Below, in pieces: positions 11,187-23,825 of a DNA stretch of 64,000 nt. The notes beneath the pieces are model-generated. The model ran no database searches, was not told the origin of the DNA, and saw nothing but the letters and a program-made list of their open reading frames with translations. This stretch comes from Erinaceus europaeus. Its lineage: Eukaryota; Chordata; Mammalia; Eulipotyphla; Erinaceidae. Position numbers and translations under genes: made by a program. The stretch covers positions 47,845,237-47,909,236 of the forward strand of contig NC_080185.1 in NCBI RefSeq assembly GCF_950295315.1, read 5' to 3'. Position 1 is the first letter of the stretch. The number at the start of each line of letters is the position of its first letter.

Positions 11187-11975
11187 TTAGATATGCAGGT
11201 GGGTCCAAGTTATTGTCTGGGGAGATAGTGTCATAGTTGGATAAATGATTAGAAAGCTGGATCAGGGAAGACAGTAACTCCCAAATATGGGAAAAGTATA
11301 AGAATAGCATTAACTGTAACCCCCCTCGATTTGATCTGGGCCCTATATACAGCACAGGGGCCTATGTGACCTCTGCATCCCTGTAGGTCTGAGTTCGCAT
11401 TCTGTGGTTACGACTAGGAACATTCCAGGCTGCACTGCATATCAGATGGCAGGCTCAGTCCAAAACTAGTAAAGTCATGGGCCCCTTGGAAAATACCTAA
11501 AACAGACCTACTATCTTTTTCCAAAACAAAGACCCCAAATCTTCATCTGCCTTTAGGTTCACGATCAGTCAACAGTCTGTTCTGCTTTATATCTTAACTC
11601 TTTTTCAGCCACCAGGTTCCTGAAGATAACATGATGCCAACATGACTTCCCTGGGCAGACGACCCACCAATGTGTCCTAGAACCCCACTTCCCCAGAGCC
11701 CTGCCCCACTAGGGAAAGAGAGAGATGGGCTAGGAGTATGGATCGACCTGCCAATGCCCATGTTCAGCGGGGAAGCAATTACAGAAGCCAGACCTTGAAC
11801 TTACTGCATCCCACAATCACCTTGGGCCCATACTCCCAGAAAGTTAAAGAATAGGAAAGCTATCAGGGGAGGGGTTGGAATACGGAGTTCTGGTGGTGGG
11901 AATTGTGTGGCATTATACCCCTCTTACCTATGGTTTTGTCAATGTTTTTTTTTTTTATAAATTAAAAAAAAAGAA
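11187..11975 (+). mobile_element. Older L1 3' UTR with inverted 5' segment
   Basis: 11187-11338 is the reverse complement of the block seen in plus orientation at 50.05-50.19 kb (GATCAAATCGATGGG through CTGCATATC). 11339-11975 is plus strand and ends in a T/A-rich tail region. An inverted upstream block joined to a sense downstream block with the tail is the twin-priming pattern. Confidence 0.75.
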
Positions 11976-12027
11976 ACACTTTTTACTTTAGTTTGGTAAA
12001 ACATCTCATTTCTCCACTAATAGTCAA

Positions 12028-12265
12028 TAAGTGAAACTAGAAAGTAACATGAAAGAGGGCCCGGGGTTGGTGAACTCAATTCAGAGTACATGTGATAGTG
12101 CACAAGTACCTGGCTCAAGGCCCTGGGCCCTCCCTGCAGAGGGGAAATTTCATGAGTGAGAAAGCTGTACTGCAAGTGCCTCTTTTCCTCTCCATCTACC
12201 CTTTCCACCTCAGTTTCTCTGTCTCCATCCAACAAATCATTAAATACATAAATTTGAAAAAAAAG
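12028..12265 (+). mobile_element. SINE, tRNA-derived, diverged
   Basis: Head with a GTACCTGGCTCAAGGCCCTGG-like B-box region, then the typical GAGTGAGAAAGC...CTGCAAGTGCCTC body, CTCTCC-rich tract and A-rich tail. Confidence 0.75.
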
Positions 12266-12332
12266 AGAGAATAGCATATCACTTATGATTTATTTGCCAC
12301 CAAGGTGCCTGCATCCCACCATTTCTGTCAGG

Positions 12333-12510
12333 TTTTTTTTTTGTTTTTTTTTTTTTTTTTACAGAAGGTGAGAGGCAAAGAGAGAAAGAAAAAAGAAAGC
12401 AAAGTGTATAAAACAAACAAACAAAATAAGACACAAAGAGAGAGGTAGAGTAAGACATGGAGAAGAAGAAACATGTGAGGCACTGTTCTACTGCTCATGA
12501 AACTCGCCTT
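12333..12510 (-). mobile_element. Probable SINE fragment, minus strand
   Basis: T run (12332-12360), then a GA-rich body and a TGCTCATGAAACTC match to the reverse complement of the SINE body. Boundaries are uncertain. Confidence 0.5.
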
Positions 12511-12549
12511 TCTTACAAAATTTCAAAAAAAAAAAAAAAAAACAAACAT

Positions 12550-12740
12550 TGAGGGGCTGGGCATGGTGTATCTGCTTGAGTGTTCACATACACAAGAACC
12601 CAGGTCCAAACCACCAGTCCTCACCTACAGAAAGGAAAGTTTCACTAGCAGTGAAACAGTGTTGCAGGTATCCCTCTACCTCCCCTTCCCCCCTCAATTT
12701 CTCTCTGTCTTATCAAATAGAAAATAATAAATAAGTTAAT
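12550..12740 (+). mobile_element. SINE, tRNA-derived
   Basis: GGGGCTGGGCATGGTGTATC head, then AGTGAAACAGTGTTGCAGG body, a CTCTCTGTCTTATC tract and an AAATAATAAATAA tail. Confidence 0.8.
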
Positions 12741-12749
12741 TTGCAAAAG

Positions 12750-13165
12750 CACATGGAGGTTCCATTTCACACATGTAGTAGCCTAGATTAACAAAACAAG
12801 AAATGATAAGTGAACTTGGTATGACTGTTGGTGCGAATATAAACAGGTGTAACTAGTTTGGAAGATTATATATGGAGTCCTTAAAAAATAAAAACAGTAA
12901 TGCCTTATGATCCAGTAGTATTATTCTTAGGCATTTATCCAAAGTATACAAAAGCATTAATTCATAGTAGCTTACACATTCATAACTGCATTATTCACAT
13001 TAGCCAAAGAGTGGAAGCAAAATAAATACCCACTGACAAATGAGTAGATGAAAAATTTATGGGATTTGTACACCATTCAATTCAATTTAAAACAATGAAA
13101 TGGCGTCTTTTGGAAGAAAATGGATTTCACTAATAGTTCAGGCAAAACGATATGGCAATATCTTT
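12750..13165 (+). mobile_element. Ancient mammalian L1 (L1M-like) ORF2 C-terminus
   Basis: Recognisable but highly diverged text of the ORF2 end: cataactgcattattcac, gccaaagagtggaagcaa, caaatgagtagatgaa. No open frame remains. Confidence 0.65.
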
Positions 13166-14225
13166 TTTTAAAAAATTGGGGGATTAATTACAGTAAACAG
13201 TAAACACAGCTGTTAGTACATGTGTAAAATTTATCAGTTTTCTTTAAAACACTTTCACCCCCAGCCTAAGTCTTCCTCCACCATCTTGCATCAGGACCTG
13301 ACCCCACCCCATCTACCAGTGCCCTTTACTTCGGAGCAATACACCAAACAACTGCTTTGTGTTTCCCTTTCTGTTCTTATTTCTCAACTCCTGTCAGTGA
13401 GATCATCTCATATTCATCCTCTTCTGGTTTTCTTCAAGCTTCATTCAAGGTGAGGTGAAGAAGGTGAATTCACCATTTTTTTCTTTTGCCTCCAGGGTTA
13501 TTGCTGGGGCTCAGTGCTTGTACCATGAATCCACTGCTCCTGGAGGTCACATTTCCCCCTTTGTTGCCCTTGTTTTTTTTTTTAATTGTTGTTGTAGTTA
13601 TTATTATTGTTGTTATTGATGTCATTGTTGTTGGATAGGACAGAGAGGAAGGGGAGACAGAGAGGAGGAAAGAAAGATAGACACATACAGACTGCTTCAC
13701 CGCTTGTGAAACGACCCCCCTGCAGGTGGGGAGCCAGGGGCTCAAACCGGGACCCTTACTCAGGTGTTTGCATTTTGCTCCAAGTGCATTTAACTTGATG
13801 GCTACCACCTGACCCTAAAATCATCATTTTTAATAGCTGAGTAGTATTCCATTGTGTATATAGAAGACAACTTACTCAGTCACTCATTTGTTGTTTGACA
13901 CCTGGGTTGCTTCCAGGTGTTGGCTATTACAAATTGGGCTGCTATGAACATAGGTATACACAGATCTTTTTAGATGGGTGTGTTTCGTTCCTTGGGTTAT
14001 ATCCCTAGGAGCCTACTGAAAGTTCTACAGACTGCTCTCTACAGGGTTGGACCAATTTACTTTCCCACCAGCAGTGCAGGAGGGTTCCTTCATCCCCACA
14101 GTCTCTCCATCATTTATTGCTGCTGCCGTTTTTGATGTATGATATTCTCACATGGGTGAGGTGGTATCTCGTTGTCTTTCTTTGCATTTCTCTGACAGTC
14201 AGTGACCTGGAGCAATTTTTTCTTT
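13166..14225 (-). mobile_element. L1 3' end and ORF2 C-terminus, minus strand, interrupted by a SINE
   Basis: 13166-13470 is 3' UTR and 13832-14225 is the ORF2 C-terminal region, reverse complement, with a SINE between. Confidence 0.8.
13481..13820 (-). mobile_element. SINE, tRNA-derived, minus strand, inserted in L1
   Basis: Reverse complement of the full SINE: TTTTGCCTCCAGGGTTATTG tail part, TTG-rich run, GGATAGGACAGAGAGGAAG, GGGGAGCCAGGGGCTCAAAC (B box) and the head ending CTACCACCTGACCC. Flanks TCACCATTTTT (13470-13480) and TCATCATTTTT (13821-13831) are a near-exact duplication. Confidence 0.85.
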
Positions 14226-15000
14226 AGTTATTTCTTTATTGGGAGATTAATGATTTATAGTAGACAGTAAAATACAATAGTTTAAATGTTCGTAACATTT
14301 CTTAGTTTTCCACATAACAGTTCCACATCCACTAGGTCCTCCTCTGTCATCATGTTCCAGGACCTGAACCCTCTTCCCCAACCCAGAGTCTTTTACTTTG
14401 GTGCAATACACCAACCCCAGTCCAGGTTTTTCTTAGTGTTTTCTGATTTTTCTTTTCAACTTTGTCTGTGAGTAAGATAATCCCATATCTATCCTTTTGT
14501 TTTTCACTTATCTCACTTAACATGCATCTTCAAGCTCCATCCAAGATGGGGTCAAGAAGGTGAATTCACCATTTTTAATAGCTGAATAGTACTCCATTGT
14601 GTATATATACCACAACTTATTCAGCCACACATCTGTTGCTGGACACCTGAGTTGCTTCCAGGTTTTGGCTATTACAAATTGTGTTGCTATGAACATAGGT
14701 ATACACAAATCTTTTTTTTTTTTGGATAGGTCTGCTTGGTTCCTTAGGATATATCCCAAGAGAGGACATACTAGTGTTAGGGTACTTTCATTTTTAGCCT
14801 TCTAAGAGTTCTTCAGATTTCTCTCCACAAGGGTTTGACCAATTGACATTCCCACCAGCAGTGTAGGAGGGTTCCTTCGTCCCCACAACCTCTCCAGCAT
14901 TTGTTATTGCTATCCTTTCTGATGGATGATATTCTTACAGGAATGAAGTGGTGTCTCATTGTTGTCTTGGTAATCTGTTTTAAAAAATGCATTGCTATGC
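14226..15000 (-). mobile_element. L1 3' end and ORF2 C-terminus, minus strand
   Basis: Starts at the 3' terminal TTTCTTTATTGGGAGATTAA block, then 3' UTR, then ORF2 C-terminus (the reverse strand of about 14517-15013 is open in two frames with [13 protein letters not shown] text). Confidence 0.85.
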
Positions 15001-15067
15001 AACATATAAACACGTTGTTTGAAATATAGTATGTGAAAGGGGATAAAGTGAGTCATTCAAGCATAGT

Positions 15068-16409
15068 GATTATTTTTTATTTTATTTATAAAAAGGAAAC
15101 AGACAAAACCATTGGACAAGAGGGGTATAATGCTACACAATTCCCAACACCAGATCTCCATATACTATCCCTTCCCCTAATAGCTTTTCTATTCTTTAAC
15201 CCTCTGGGAATATGGAACTGAGGTCACTGTGGGAGGTAGAAGGTTGAAGGTCTGGCTTCTGTAATTGCTTCCCCACAGAACATGGGTGTTGACAGGTCAA
15301 TCCATACTTCCAGCCTGCCTCTCTCTTTCCCTTGTAGGGTGGGACTATGGATAAGTGGAGCTCCAGGACACATTGGTGGGTTTGTCTGTCCAGGGAATTC
15401 TGGTTGGCATCCTGTTAGCATCTGGAACGTGGTAGCTTGTAGGATGATGTGAAAGCATGGTAGAGCATTGGGGAACTCCCCCATCCTTAAGAGGGAGGTC
15501 TGAAAAGACATCCCACCTGTCAGTCTCTCCCATTCAGGGATATAGCTTGGAGGGAAAAGCTTTCCTGACTCAGTTCCCCCTTGTCAGTATCCCAGGCTTC
15601 ACAAAGACCCGCACCCTCTAACACTTAACCCATTCCCCTGCTACAGACCAAATGGTTGCCTGCTTAAAAATTCAATTAAAGTTCACTATAAGTTAACCAT
15701 CTTTGATCACATACAAACTATACTCCATCACCCTATCTTGTCAGTAACATAACAATAAGACCCCCACACATTATTTCCTCGTTCTTTGATCACTATGTCT
15801 TACATCAATATTCTGCTTTTCTCTGCTTTATCTCACTCTGCTGGTTTAACCACCATGTTTTTCTTAATACCTTTAGTTAATTAACATATTTGCCACATGG
15901 TAACTAATCATCCTGACCTTAAAGTATGCCAGTCTCTTGCCCTTATTCAGTTTTGCAGTCCTTGCTTTGCTAAGGTTAGCTTTGGAGTGAGAGATCTATA
16001 ATAGGAAGTAGGTGAGGAGGGTATCTAAGTCTAATTAGATACTATTTCATTAGGAACTTCATAATGAATCACTGCAAACTATTGTATACTTTTGCTTTCA
16101 GGTATATATTTTGCCCAAATTTATAGATATATGTGAACATATGCCCTATCTCATGGGACCAGATCTGTATCTAGGTTTTAGGACAATGTTAGGAAGTGAA
16201 CCACCCGGAAAGGAATTATAGAATAATATGAAAGGAAAGGTCTCACTCTAGCAATTAGGGTGAAGGGTTCACATTCCATACTTGACGTGTCTGGACAGAG
16301 TCTGAAGTGAAGTATGCTGATGTGGTACTCATTGAGTTGATTAGGTTGGGATCAGCAGATGCAATATCATTTGTTATGAATTGAGGGAAGTATGCAGGAA
16401 AGTGAGCCC
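15068..16409 (-). mobile_element. L1 3' UTR, minus strand, interrupted by an LTR fragment
   Basis: 15068-15436 is the distal and 16069-16409 the middle part of an L1 3' UTR, reverse complement. About 110 bp of L1 is missing where the LTR fragment sits. Confidence 0.75.
15437..16068 (+). mobile_element. ERV LTR fragment inside L1
   Basis: Shares a series of blocks in the same order with the LTR at 23.1-23.8 kb: GTTGCCTGCTTAAA/CTGTCTGCCTTAAG, TTGATCAC...CATACTCCATCA, CCTTTAGTTAATTAAC, CATCCTGACCTT. The 3' end is truncated. Confidence 0.6.
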
Positions 16410-19400
16410 CACCGGATGGATCAGAAAACATAACCCAACCATATGCTGCTTGAAAGAATCCCATCTGTCACAACAAGATAAACACAGACTTAAAGTGAAA
16501 GGATGGAAAACTATCATACAGGCTAACGGACCACAAAAAAGGGCAGGAACAGCCATTCTCATCTCACACACGATAGATTTTAAATTAAATAAAGTAATAA
16601 GAGATAGGCAAGGACATTACATAATGATTAGAGGATCAATCAGCCAAGAAGACTTAACAATTATTAACATCTATGCACCCAACGAGGGACCATCTAAATA
16701 CATCAAGAACTTACTGAAAGAATTTCAAAAATACATCAATAGTAATACAATAATAGTGGGAGACTTCAATACCCCACTCTCACACTTAGACAGATCAACA
16801 AAGCAGAGAACCAACAAAGATACAAGAGAATTGAATGAAGAGATTGACAGACTAGGCCTCTTGGACATTTTCAGAGTCCTTCACCCCAAAAAACTGGAAT
16901 ACACCTTCTTTTCAAATACACATAACACATACTCAAAGATAGACCACATGTTATGCCACAAAGACAGCATCAATAAATTCAAGAGCATCGAAATCATCCC
17001 AAGTTTCTTCTCAGAACACAGTGGAGTAAAACTAACATTTAACAACAAACAGAAAATTATTAAAAGTCACAGAATTCGGAAACTAAACAACATACTCCTT
17101 AAGAATCACTGTGTCAGAGATTCACTCAAGCAGGAAATTCAAATGTTCCTGGAAACCAATGAAAATGAAGACACAACCTATCAAAATATTTGGGACACAG
17201 CTAAAGCAGTACTGAGAGGGAAACTTATAGCCATACAATCACATATTAAACAACAAGAAAAAGCTCAAATGAACAACCTTACTGCACACCACTAGGACTT
17301 AGAGGAAGAGGAACAAAGGAACCCTAAAGCAACCAGAAGGACAGAAATAACTAAAATTAGAGCAGAAATAAACAACATCGAAAATAAAAGAACCATACAA
17401 AAGATCAGTGAAGCCAAATGTTGGTTCTTTGAAAGATTAAACAAAATTGACAAACCCCAAGCCAGACTCACCAAACAAAAAAGAGAGAAGACTCAAATTA
17501 ATAGAATTGTAAACGATGGAGGAGATATCACAACTGACACCACAGAAATCCAGAGAATCCTCCGAAACTTCTATAAAGAACTATACGCCACCAAGCTAGA
17601 GAATCTGGAAGAAATGGAACAATTCCTAGAAGCATATGCCCTTCCAAAACTGAACCAAGAAGAACTACAAAACCCACATGCACCAATCACAGACAAAGAA
17701 ATTGAAACCGTTATTAAGAATCTCCCCAACAACAAAAGTCCTGGACCAGATGGCTTCACAAACGAATTCTACAAAACTTTCAGGAAACAGTTAGTACCCA
17801 TACTTCTTAAGCTTTTCCATAAGATTGAAGAAACAGAAATACTCCCTTCCACCTTCTATGAAGCCAACATCACCCTGATACCAAAAGCTGATAGGGACAG
17901 AACAAAAAAGGAAAACTACAGACCAATATCTCTGATGAACATTGATGCCAAAATATTAACAAGATCTTGGCCAAGAGGATACAGCAACATATCAAAGATT
18001 GTTCATCACGACCAAGTGGGATTCATCCCAGGAATGCAAGGCTGGTGCAACATAAGTAAGTCAATCAATGTCATTCACCCCATCAATAAAAGCAAAGCCA
18101 AAAACCACATGATTATCTCAATAGATGCAGAGAAAGCCTTTGACAAAATCCAACACCCATTCATGATCAAAACTCTACAAAAAATGGGAATAGATGGGAA
18201 ATTCCTCAAGATAGTGGAGTATATATATATAGCAAAACTACAGTCAACATCATACTCAATGGACAGAAGCTAAAAGCATTGCTGCTCAGATTGGGGACTA
18301 GACAGGGCTGTCCAATGTCACCGTTACTCTTCAACATAGTATTAGATGTTCTTGCCATAGCAATCAGGCAAGAGAAAGAAATCAAAGGAATACAGATTGG
18401 AAGGGAAGAAGTCAAGCTCTCACTATTTGCAGATGATATGATAGTATACATAGAAAAACCTAAAGAATCCAGCAGAAAACTACTGGAGGTTATTGGGTAA
18501 TATAGCAAGGTGTCAGACTACAAAGTCAATGTACAAAAATCAGTGGCATTTCTTTATACAAACATAAAATCTGAAGAAGAAGAAGACATCCAGATATCAC
18601 TCCCATTTACTGTTTTAGCAAAATCAATCAAATACCTAGCAATAAGTTGACCAACGAAGTGAAAGATGTGTATACTGAAAACTATGAGTCTCTACTCAAG
18701 GAAATAGAAACTGATACCAAGAAATGGAAAGATATCCCATGCTCATGGATTCGAAGAATAAATATCATCAAAATGAATACTCTCCCCAGAGCCATATTCA
18801 AATTTAATGCAATACCTATTAAAATTCCACCAAGCTTCTTTAAGAGAATAGAACAAACACTACAGTCATTTATCTGGAACCAGAAAACACCTAGAATTGC
18901 CAAAACCATTTTAAGGAAAAGAAACAGAAATGGAGGCATTATACTCCCAGACCTTAAACAATATTATAAAGCCATGATCATCAAAACAGCATGGTACTGG
19001 AACAAAAACAGGCACACAGACCAGTGGAACAGTATTGAAAGCCAGAAATAAATCCCCACACCTATGGACGTCTAATCTTTGATAAGGGGGCTCAAAGGAC
19101 TAAATGGAAGAAGGAGGCTCTCTTCAATAAGTGGTGCCGGGAAAACTGGGTTGTAAAATGCAAAAGAATGAAATTGAACTACTTTATCTCACCAGAAACA
19201 AAAATAAACTCCAAATGGATCAAAGACATGGATGTTAGACCAGATACAATCAAAAACTTAGAGGAAAACATTGGTAAAACGCTTTCCCACCTACACGTCA
19301 AGGGTATATTCGATGATATAAAAACAATTGCAAGAAAGACTAAAGCAGAAACAAACCAATGGGACTACATCAAATTGAAAAGCTTCTGCACATCCAAAGA

Positions 19401-20156
19401 AACTATTAAACAAACAAAGAGACCCATCACAGAATGGGAGAAGATCTTCACTACCATACATCAGACAAGAAACTAATCACCAAAATATATAAAGAGCTCA
19501 GAAAACTTAGCACCAAAAAAGCAAATGACCCCTTCCAAAAATGGGTAGAGGATATGAACAAAACATTCACTACAGAGGAAATCGAATAGTCTACCAAACA
19601 TATGAAAAACTGCTCTAGGTCATTGATTGTCAAAGAAATGCAAATTAAGGCAACATTAAGATACCATCTCACTCATGTAAGAATGGCATACATCAAAAAG
19701 GACAGCAGCAACAAATGCTGGAGAGGCTCTGGGGACAGAGGAACCCTTTTACATTGTTGGTGGGAATGTAAATGGGTCCAGCCTCTGTGGAGAGCAGTCT
19801 GGAAAACTCTCAGAAGGCTAGACATGGACCTTCCATATGATCCAGTAATTCCTCTTCTGGGGTTATACCCCAAGGACTCCATAACACCCAACCAAAGAGA
19901 GGTGTGTACTCCTATGTTCATAGCAGCACAATTCATAATAGCTAAAACCTGGAAGCAACCCAGGTGCCCAACACCAGATGAGTGGCTGAGAAAGCTGTGG
20001 TATATATACACAATGGAATACTATACAGCTATCAAGAACAATGAACCCACCTTCTCTGACCCATCTTGGACAGAGCTAGAAGGAATTATGTTAAGTGAGC
20101 TAAGTCAGGAAGATAAAGATGAGTATGGAATGATCCCACTCATCAACAGAAGTTGA
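16410..20156 (+). pseudogene. L1 ORF2 (endonuclease and reverse transcriptase), broken
   Basis: ORF2 normally nicks the target and reverse-transcribes the element. Here the endonuclease domain lacks its N-terminus but keeps the CLKESHL (Glu), GDFNTPLS and SEHS motifs. A TAG at 17293-17295 interrupts an otherwise continuous frame that resumes through NKSPGPDGF. The RT domain has a frameshift near 18220, keeps the FADD catalytic box at 18425-18436, then a TAA at 18498-18500 and a one-base deletion near 18640. The C-terminal Cys/His region is open at 19602-20156 ([12 protein letters not shown] and following). At least five disabling changes make it inactive. Confidence 0.9.
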
Positions 20157-21490
20157 GTAAGAAGATCTGAAAGGGAAACTAAAAGCAGGACCTGACCAAA
20201 TTGTAAGTAGGGCACCAAAGTAAAAACCCTATGGTGAGGGGTAGACATGCAGCCTCCTGCGCCAGTGGGGGGTGGGAGTCGGCGGGAAGGATGGGTCACA
20301 GTCTTTTATTGGTGGGAATGGTGTTTATGTACAACCCTAGTAAAATGTAGTCATATAAATCACTAGTTAAATAATATGAGAGGGGGAAAATTAATTGTAT
20401 GTCTTGAAGTTTTTCAAAACACAAACTGAATCTTTGACTATATAGGCTGTGTAATTGATATGCAGACTCTCTCAAAAGCCTAGACCAAGTAGATCAGAAG
20501 CAATAATAGCACAGCTGTATACAAGATACTGGGTACTGTACAGCAAACCCAAACAAAAGGACTTTTCAAAGTTAACCGAATTACCAATTAATGTGAAGAT
20601 AACATTAACTATCGATTGTTTTTTTGAACTCTAAGACAGCAGGAACCTCACATCTCCACTATAGAGACTCTATTTCCCCAGTCCTTGAACCATTGTATTG
20701 GGCCCACTTTCCTGTATGCCTCTCCCAATCCATATCAAATAATATTGTATCTGCTGATCACAACCTAACCAACACAACGATTGCCACCTCAACATGCTTC
20801 ACTTCAGACTGTGTCCAGAGACTTCACGTGTGGAATGACAACCCTTCAGCTTCATTACTCAGGTGAGACCTTTCCTTTCATAGTATACTCTAATTCCATC
20901 CCAGGTGGTTCACTTTCTAACAAAGTACCAAAACCTGGATATACTCCAGTTTCTGTGAGAGAGAGCATATGTTCACATGTATCCTTAAACTACTACAAAA
21001 TATATGCCTGAAAGCAGAAGTACACTAGAGTATGCGGTGAGTATCCCCCTAACACTTCCTCTCCACTATTCCAAGCTTTGGGTCCATGATTGCTCAACAA
21101 TTTGTTTGGCTTTGTATGTTAACTCTCTTTTCAGTCACCAGGTTCCAGATGTCATCAGGATGCCGGCCAGGCTTCCCTGGACCTAAGACCCCACCAATGT
21201 GTCCTGGAGCTCTGCTTCCCCAGAGACCTACCCTAATAGGAAAAGAGAGATGCAGACTGGGAGTATGGACCAACCAGTCAACGCCCATGTTCAGCGGGGA
21301 AGCAATTACAGAAGCCAGAGCTTCTACCTTCTGCAACCCACAATGACCCTGGGTCCATGCTCACAGAGGGCTAGAGAATGGGAAAGCTATCAGGGGAGGG
21401 GGTGGGATATGGAGATTGGGTGGTGGGAAATGTGTGGAATTGTGCCCCTCCTACCCTATGGTTTTGTTAATTAATCCTTTCTTAAATAAA
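16410..21490 (+). mobile_element. Longest L1 in the window, 5.1 kb, 5'-truncated and dead
   Basis: Begins inside the ORF2 endonuclease domain, so the 5' UTR, ORF1 and the first part of ORF2 are missing. It continues through reverse transcriptase, C-terminal domain and a 1.33-kb 3' UTR to the CTTAAATAAA end and A-rich tail (21480-21515). It abuts an opposite-orientation L1 3' UTR on its left. A short flanking AGGAAAG match may be a target duplication but is too short to trust. Confidence 0.9.
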
Positions 21491-21515
21491 AAAGAAACAA
21501 AAAAAGAAAGGAAAG

Positions 21516-22475
21516 AGTTATTTATTATTTAATTAGCTATGCGGGGGTTGGGCGAGAATGGGTAGGGGCAGTAGAAAAAGTGAAAACAAGTTATTTTAGC
21601 AGTGAATAAGACACCCAGTCCCCTAGCAATGGAAAATACACTAAGAGTTAATTCTGGTCCACCTGAAGGAGAGGGGGAAAGGGGTACGCATTTATCTTGT
21701 ATTGATAATAAAATAGAACAGAGTAAAAAACCTGTCCTGTCTTCAGCTTGGATGGCTCTAGATTGCCTCAGGCCCCCTGAGCAGAGGCAGCTGATTGGCT
21801 ACTTAGAAAGGAAAAAGGCCAAACATTTCAGAAGGGAATAGAATTAGAATGAGTGACACTCCCTGGTCGGATAGTAATCTTGGTAAAGAAAGAAGCTCAG
21901 CAGGGGAGCCTGCTAGGAGCAGATCTCTGGTCCCCAGTGACCTGTTATGGGGGGGGGTGCACTTAGGGAATAATAATTTAAAAGAAAAAAATTTTTTCCC
22001 TTTCTTTTTACTCTGTTTTCTAACCCAAATTGAGTTATAGTCACCTCGTTGGTGTTACCGTTAGGACCCCTTATTGACTGGCCTACTAGAGGCAAAAAAT
22101 CCTACCTTTTCCAGTAGATGTGGTTGGAGCCCAAGCCACTAGCAGCTTCTCATTCTGCCATCTTCCAGAATCCCTGGCTTGCTACTTATAACAAGTATGC
22201 AAATTCTCCTTAAAACAATACAATGAAGATGTCACAACATATTAGTCCAGGAGCAGCTTTTTTTTTTTTTTCTTCCAGGTTTTGGAAAATCATCTCTCCT
22301 GCTTTTTCCTTTTCTGAGCCTTTTTTAGATTCTATCTGCCTCTGTTAAATTCTATCACAAAGAAAGATATTCCATTTGGGCAGTTTCTGCATAAGAAGCT
22401 TGTAACTAATTTATGAATTGAACACCTAAGTAAGCTTTTAGCCTTTTTAGCTTATAAAATCAAACTAATTTCTAT
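21516..22475. other. Unassigned sequence, possibly old retroviral
   Basis: G-rich in part, with a G run at 21949-21957. I see no coding frame of note. The text around 22140-22175 (TTCTGCCATCTTCC) resembles LTR sequence but I cannot place it. Confidence 0.35.
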
Positions 22476-22815
22476 GACCTGAATTTTTTAATCCCTAAAA
22501 ATTCATCTGTTGAAGTCGTAGGACTTGACAAACTGTGTCTTTGTGAAGTACATAGGTCATGAGAACAGAGCCCCCAATAAGTAGTATTAATGAGTTTATG
22601 AAAGAGTCTTCAGAGAGTTCCCTCACATCTCCCACTATGTAAGGACATGTGAAGAAGTTGGTAGTCTACAAACTGAAAGACCTTTACTATGAAATGAGCA
22701 TACTGATTCATGACTTTGAACTTCTTAGCTTCCGGAACTGTGAGAAATTATTTTATGTTATGAATGACACAGTATATGGCATTGACTCATAGAATAAATC
22801 CTCTGCTGAAACAAT
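22476..22815 (+). mobile_element. Ancient MaLR-type LTR (MLT1-like)
   Basis: Diverged but ordered matches to MLT1 LTRs: CTAAAAATTCATCTGTTGAAG near the start, ATGTAAGGACATGTGAAGAAG and GTAGTCTACAAACTGAAAGA in the middle, and CCGGAACTGTGAGAAATTAT near the end, then an AATAAA. Confidence 0.75.
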
Positions 22816-23100
22816 TATTGTATTTTCTTTGAGGTTAGAGCCTCATTGACATGATCATTAGTATTATAATCATTGTGCCTCAAACATCTCTTTTATTTAA
22901 GCATAAGCAAGTCATTTCTGAAAGAGTTGTCGTCGTAACCATGAATCTCATGGTAGTATTGTTTGTTTAACCCATGTCTCTCTTTCCAGTCTCTTTAGGG
23001 AAGAGATCACATGATAGGGATTCACAATTACTTGTGAATTATGTATGTGATTTATAAATTGCGAATTATATGCAAAAAAATGTATCTGTTTGTGGGGCTG
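22816..23100. other. Unique sequence
   Basis: No gene or repeat recognised. Confidence 0.4.
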
Positions 23101-23820
23101 TGTGTAAGCTTGGTAAGCTTAGGACAAACTCCCCCCAACCTGGGATGGAGGTCTGGGAAAGACACTCCCTTGTTATCCTCTCTCACCGAGATGAGCAACG
23201 GGGAAAAACTGTCTCTCAGACTCAGTTCTCCCTTTTCAGACTCTCAAGCCCACAGAGATATCACTGCCTCTCCCCACTAACTGCAGGCCACATGGCTGTC
23301 TGCCTTAAGGTTCATTAAAAGTTCACATAGTCACTCAGAGTTCACACAACCACCTCACTTTTGATCACTTAGAGAAAGCATACTCCATCAAACACCTCCC
23401 TGACATCAGTCAGTGAAACTCCAAACTTTATTTCCTTATATCTATGAAGCTTGTTTATCTTCTCTCTATCTTACCCTGCTGGCCTAACCCCTACGCTTCT
23501 CTCAAATGCCTTTAGATAATTAACCTGCTTGCATCATGGAGAATCATTGTCTTGACCTTTATGTATCTCATCAATTCCTGTCATACCAGCCCCCTACCGT
23601 AGGGGCAAGCTGACCTTTAAGAAACCTGTAATTTCTGACATATTTGAAAAATGTTCTTAGTCTGAATTCCTATTTAAACCCATGTCCATATGCCAATAAA
23701 TGAGAGTGTTCCAAATCTCCCCAGTGTCTCTTGCCTATATTGCAGTGTCTCTTGAATGAACGAGGAAGAACCGGTCGTTTGCCTTCCTTGCTGGTAATCA
23801 CCCCACGGGAGTGCCAGCAT
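23101..23820 (+). mobile_element. ERV solo LTR, about 0.7 kb
   Basis: Ends near TG (23101) and CA (23820). It has an AATAAA at about 23695 followed by a GT/CT-rich end, the layout of an LTR R-U5 region. It shares ordered blocks with the fragment at 15.44-16.07 kb. No internal retroviral sequence adjoins either side. Confidence 0.65.
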
Positions 23821-23825
23821 GGGTT

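Noticed and set aside
16410..20156. Active L1
   Set aside because: No 5' UTR or ORF1, part of the endonuclease missing, and several stops and frameshifts in ORF2.
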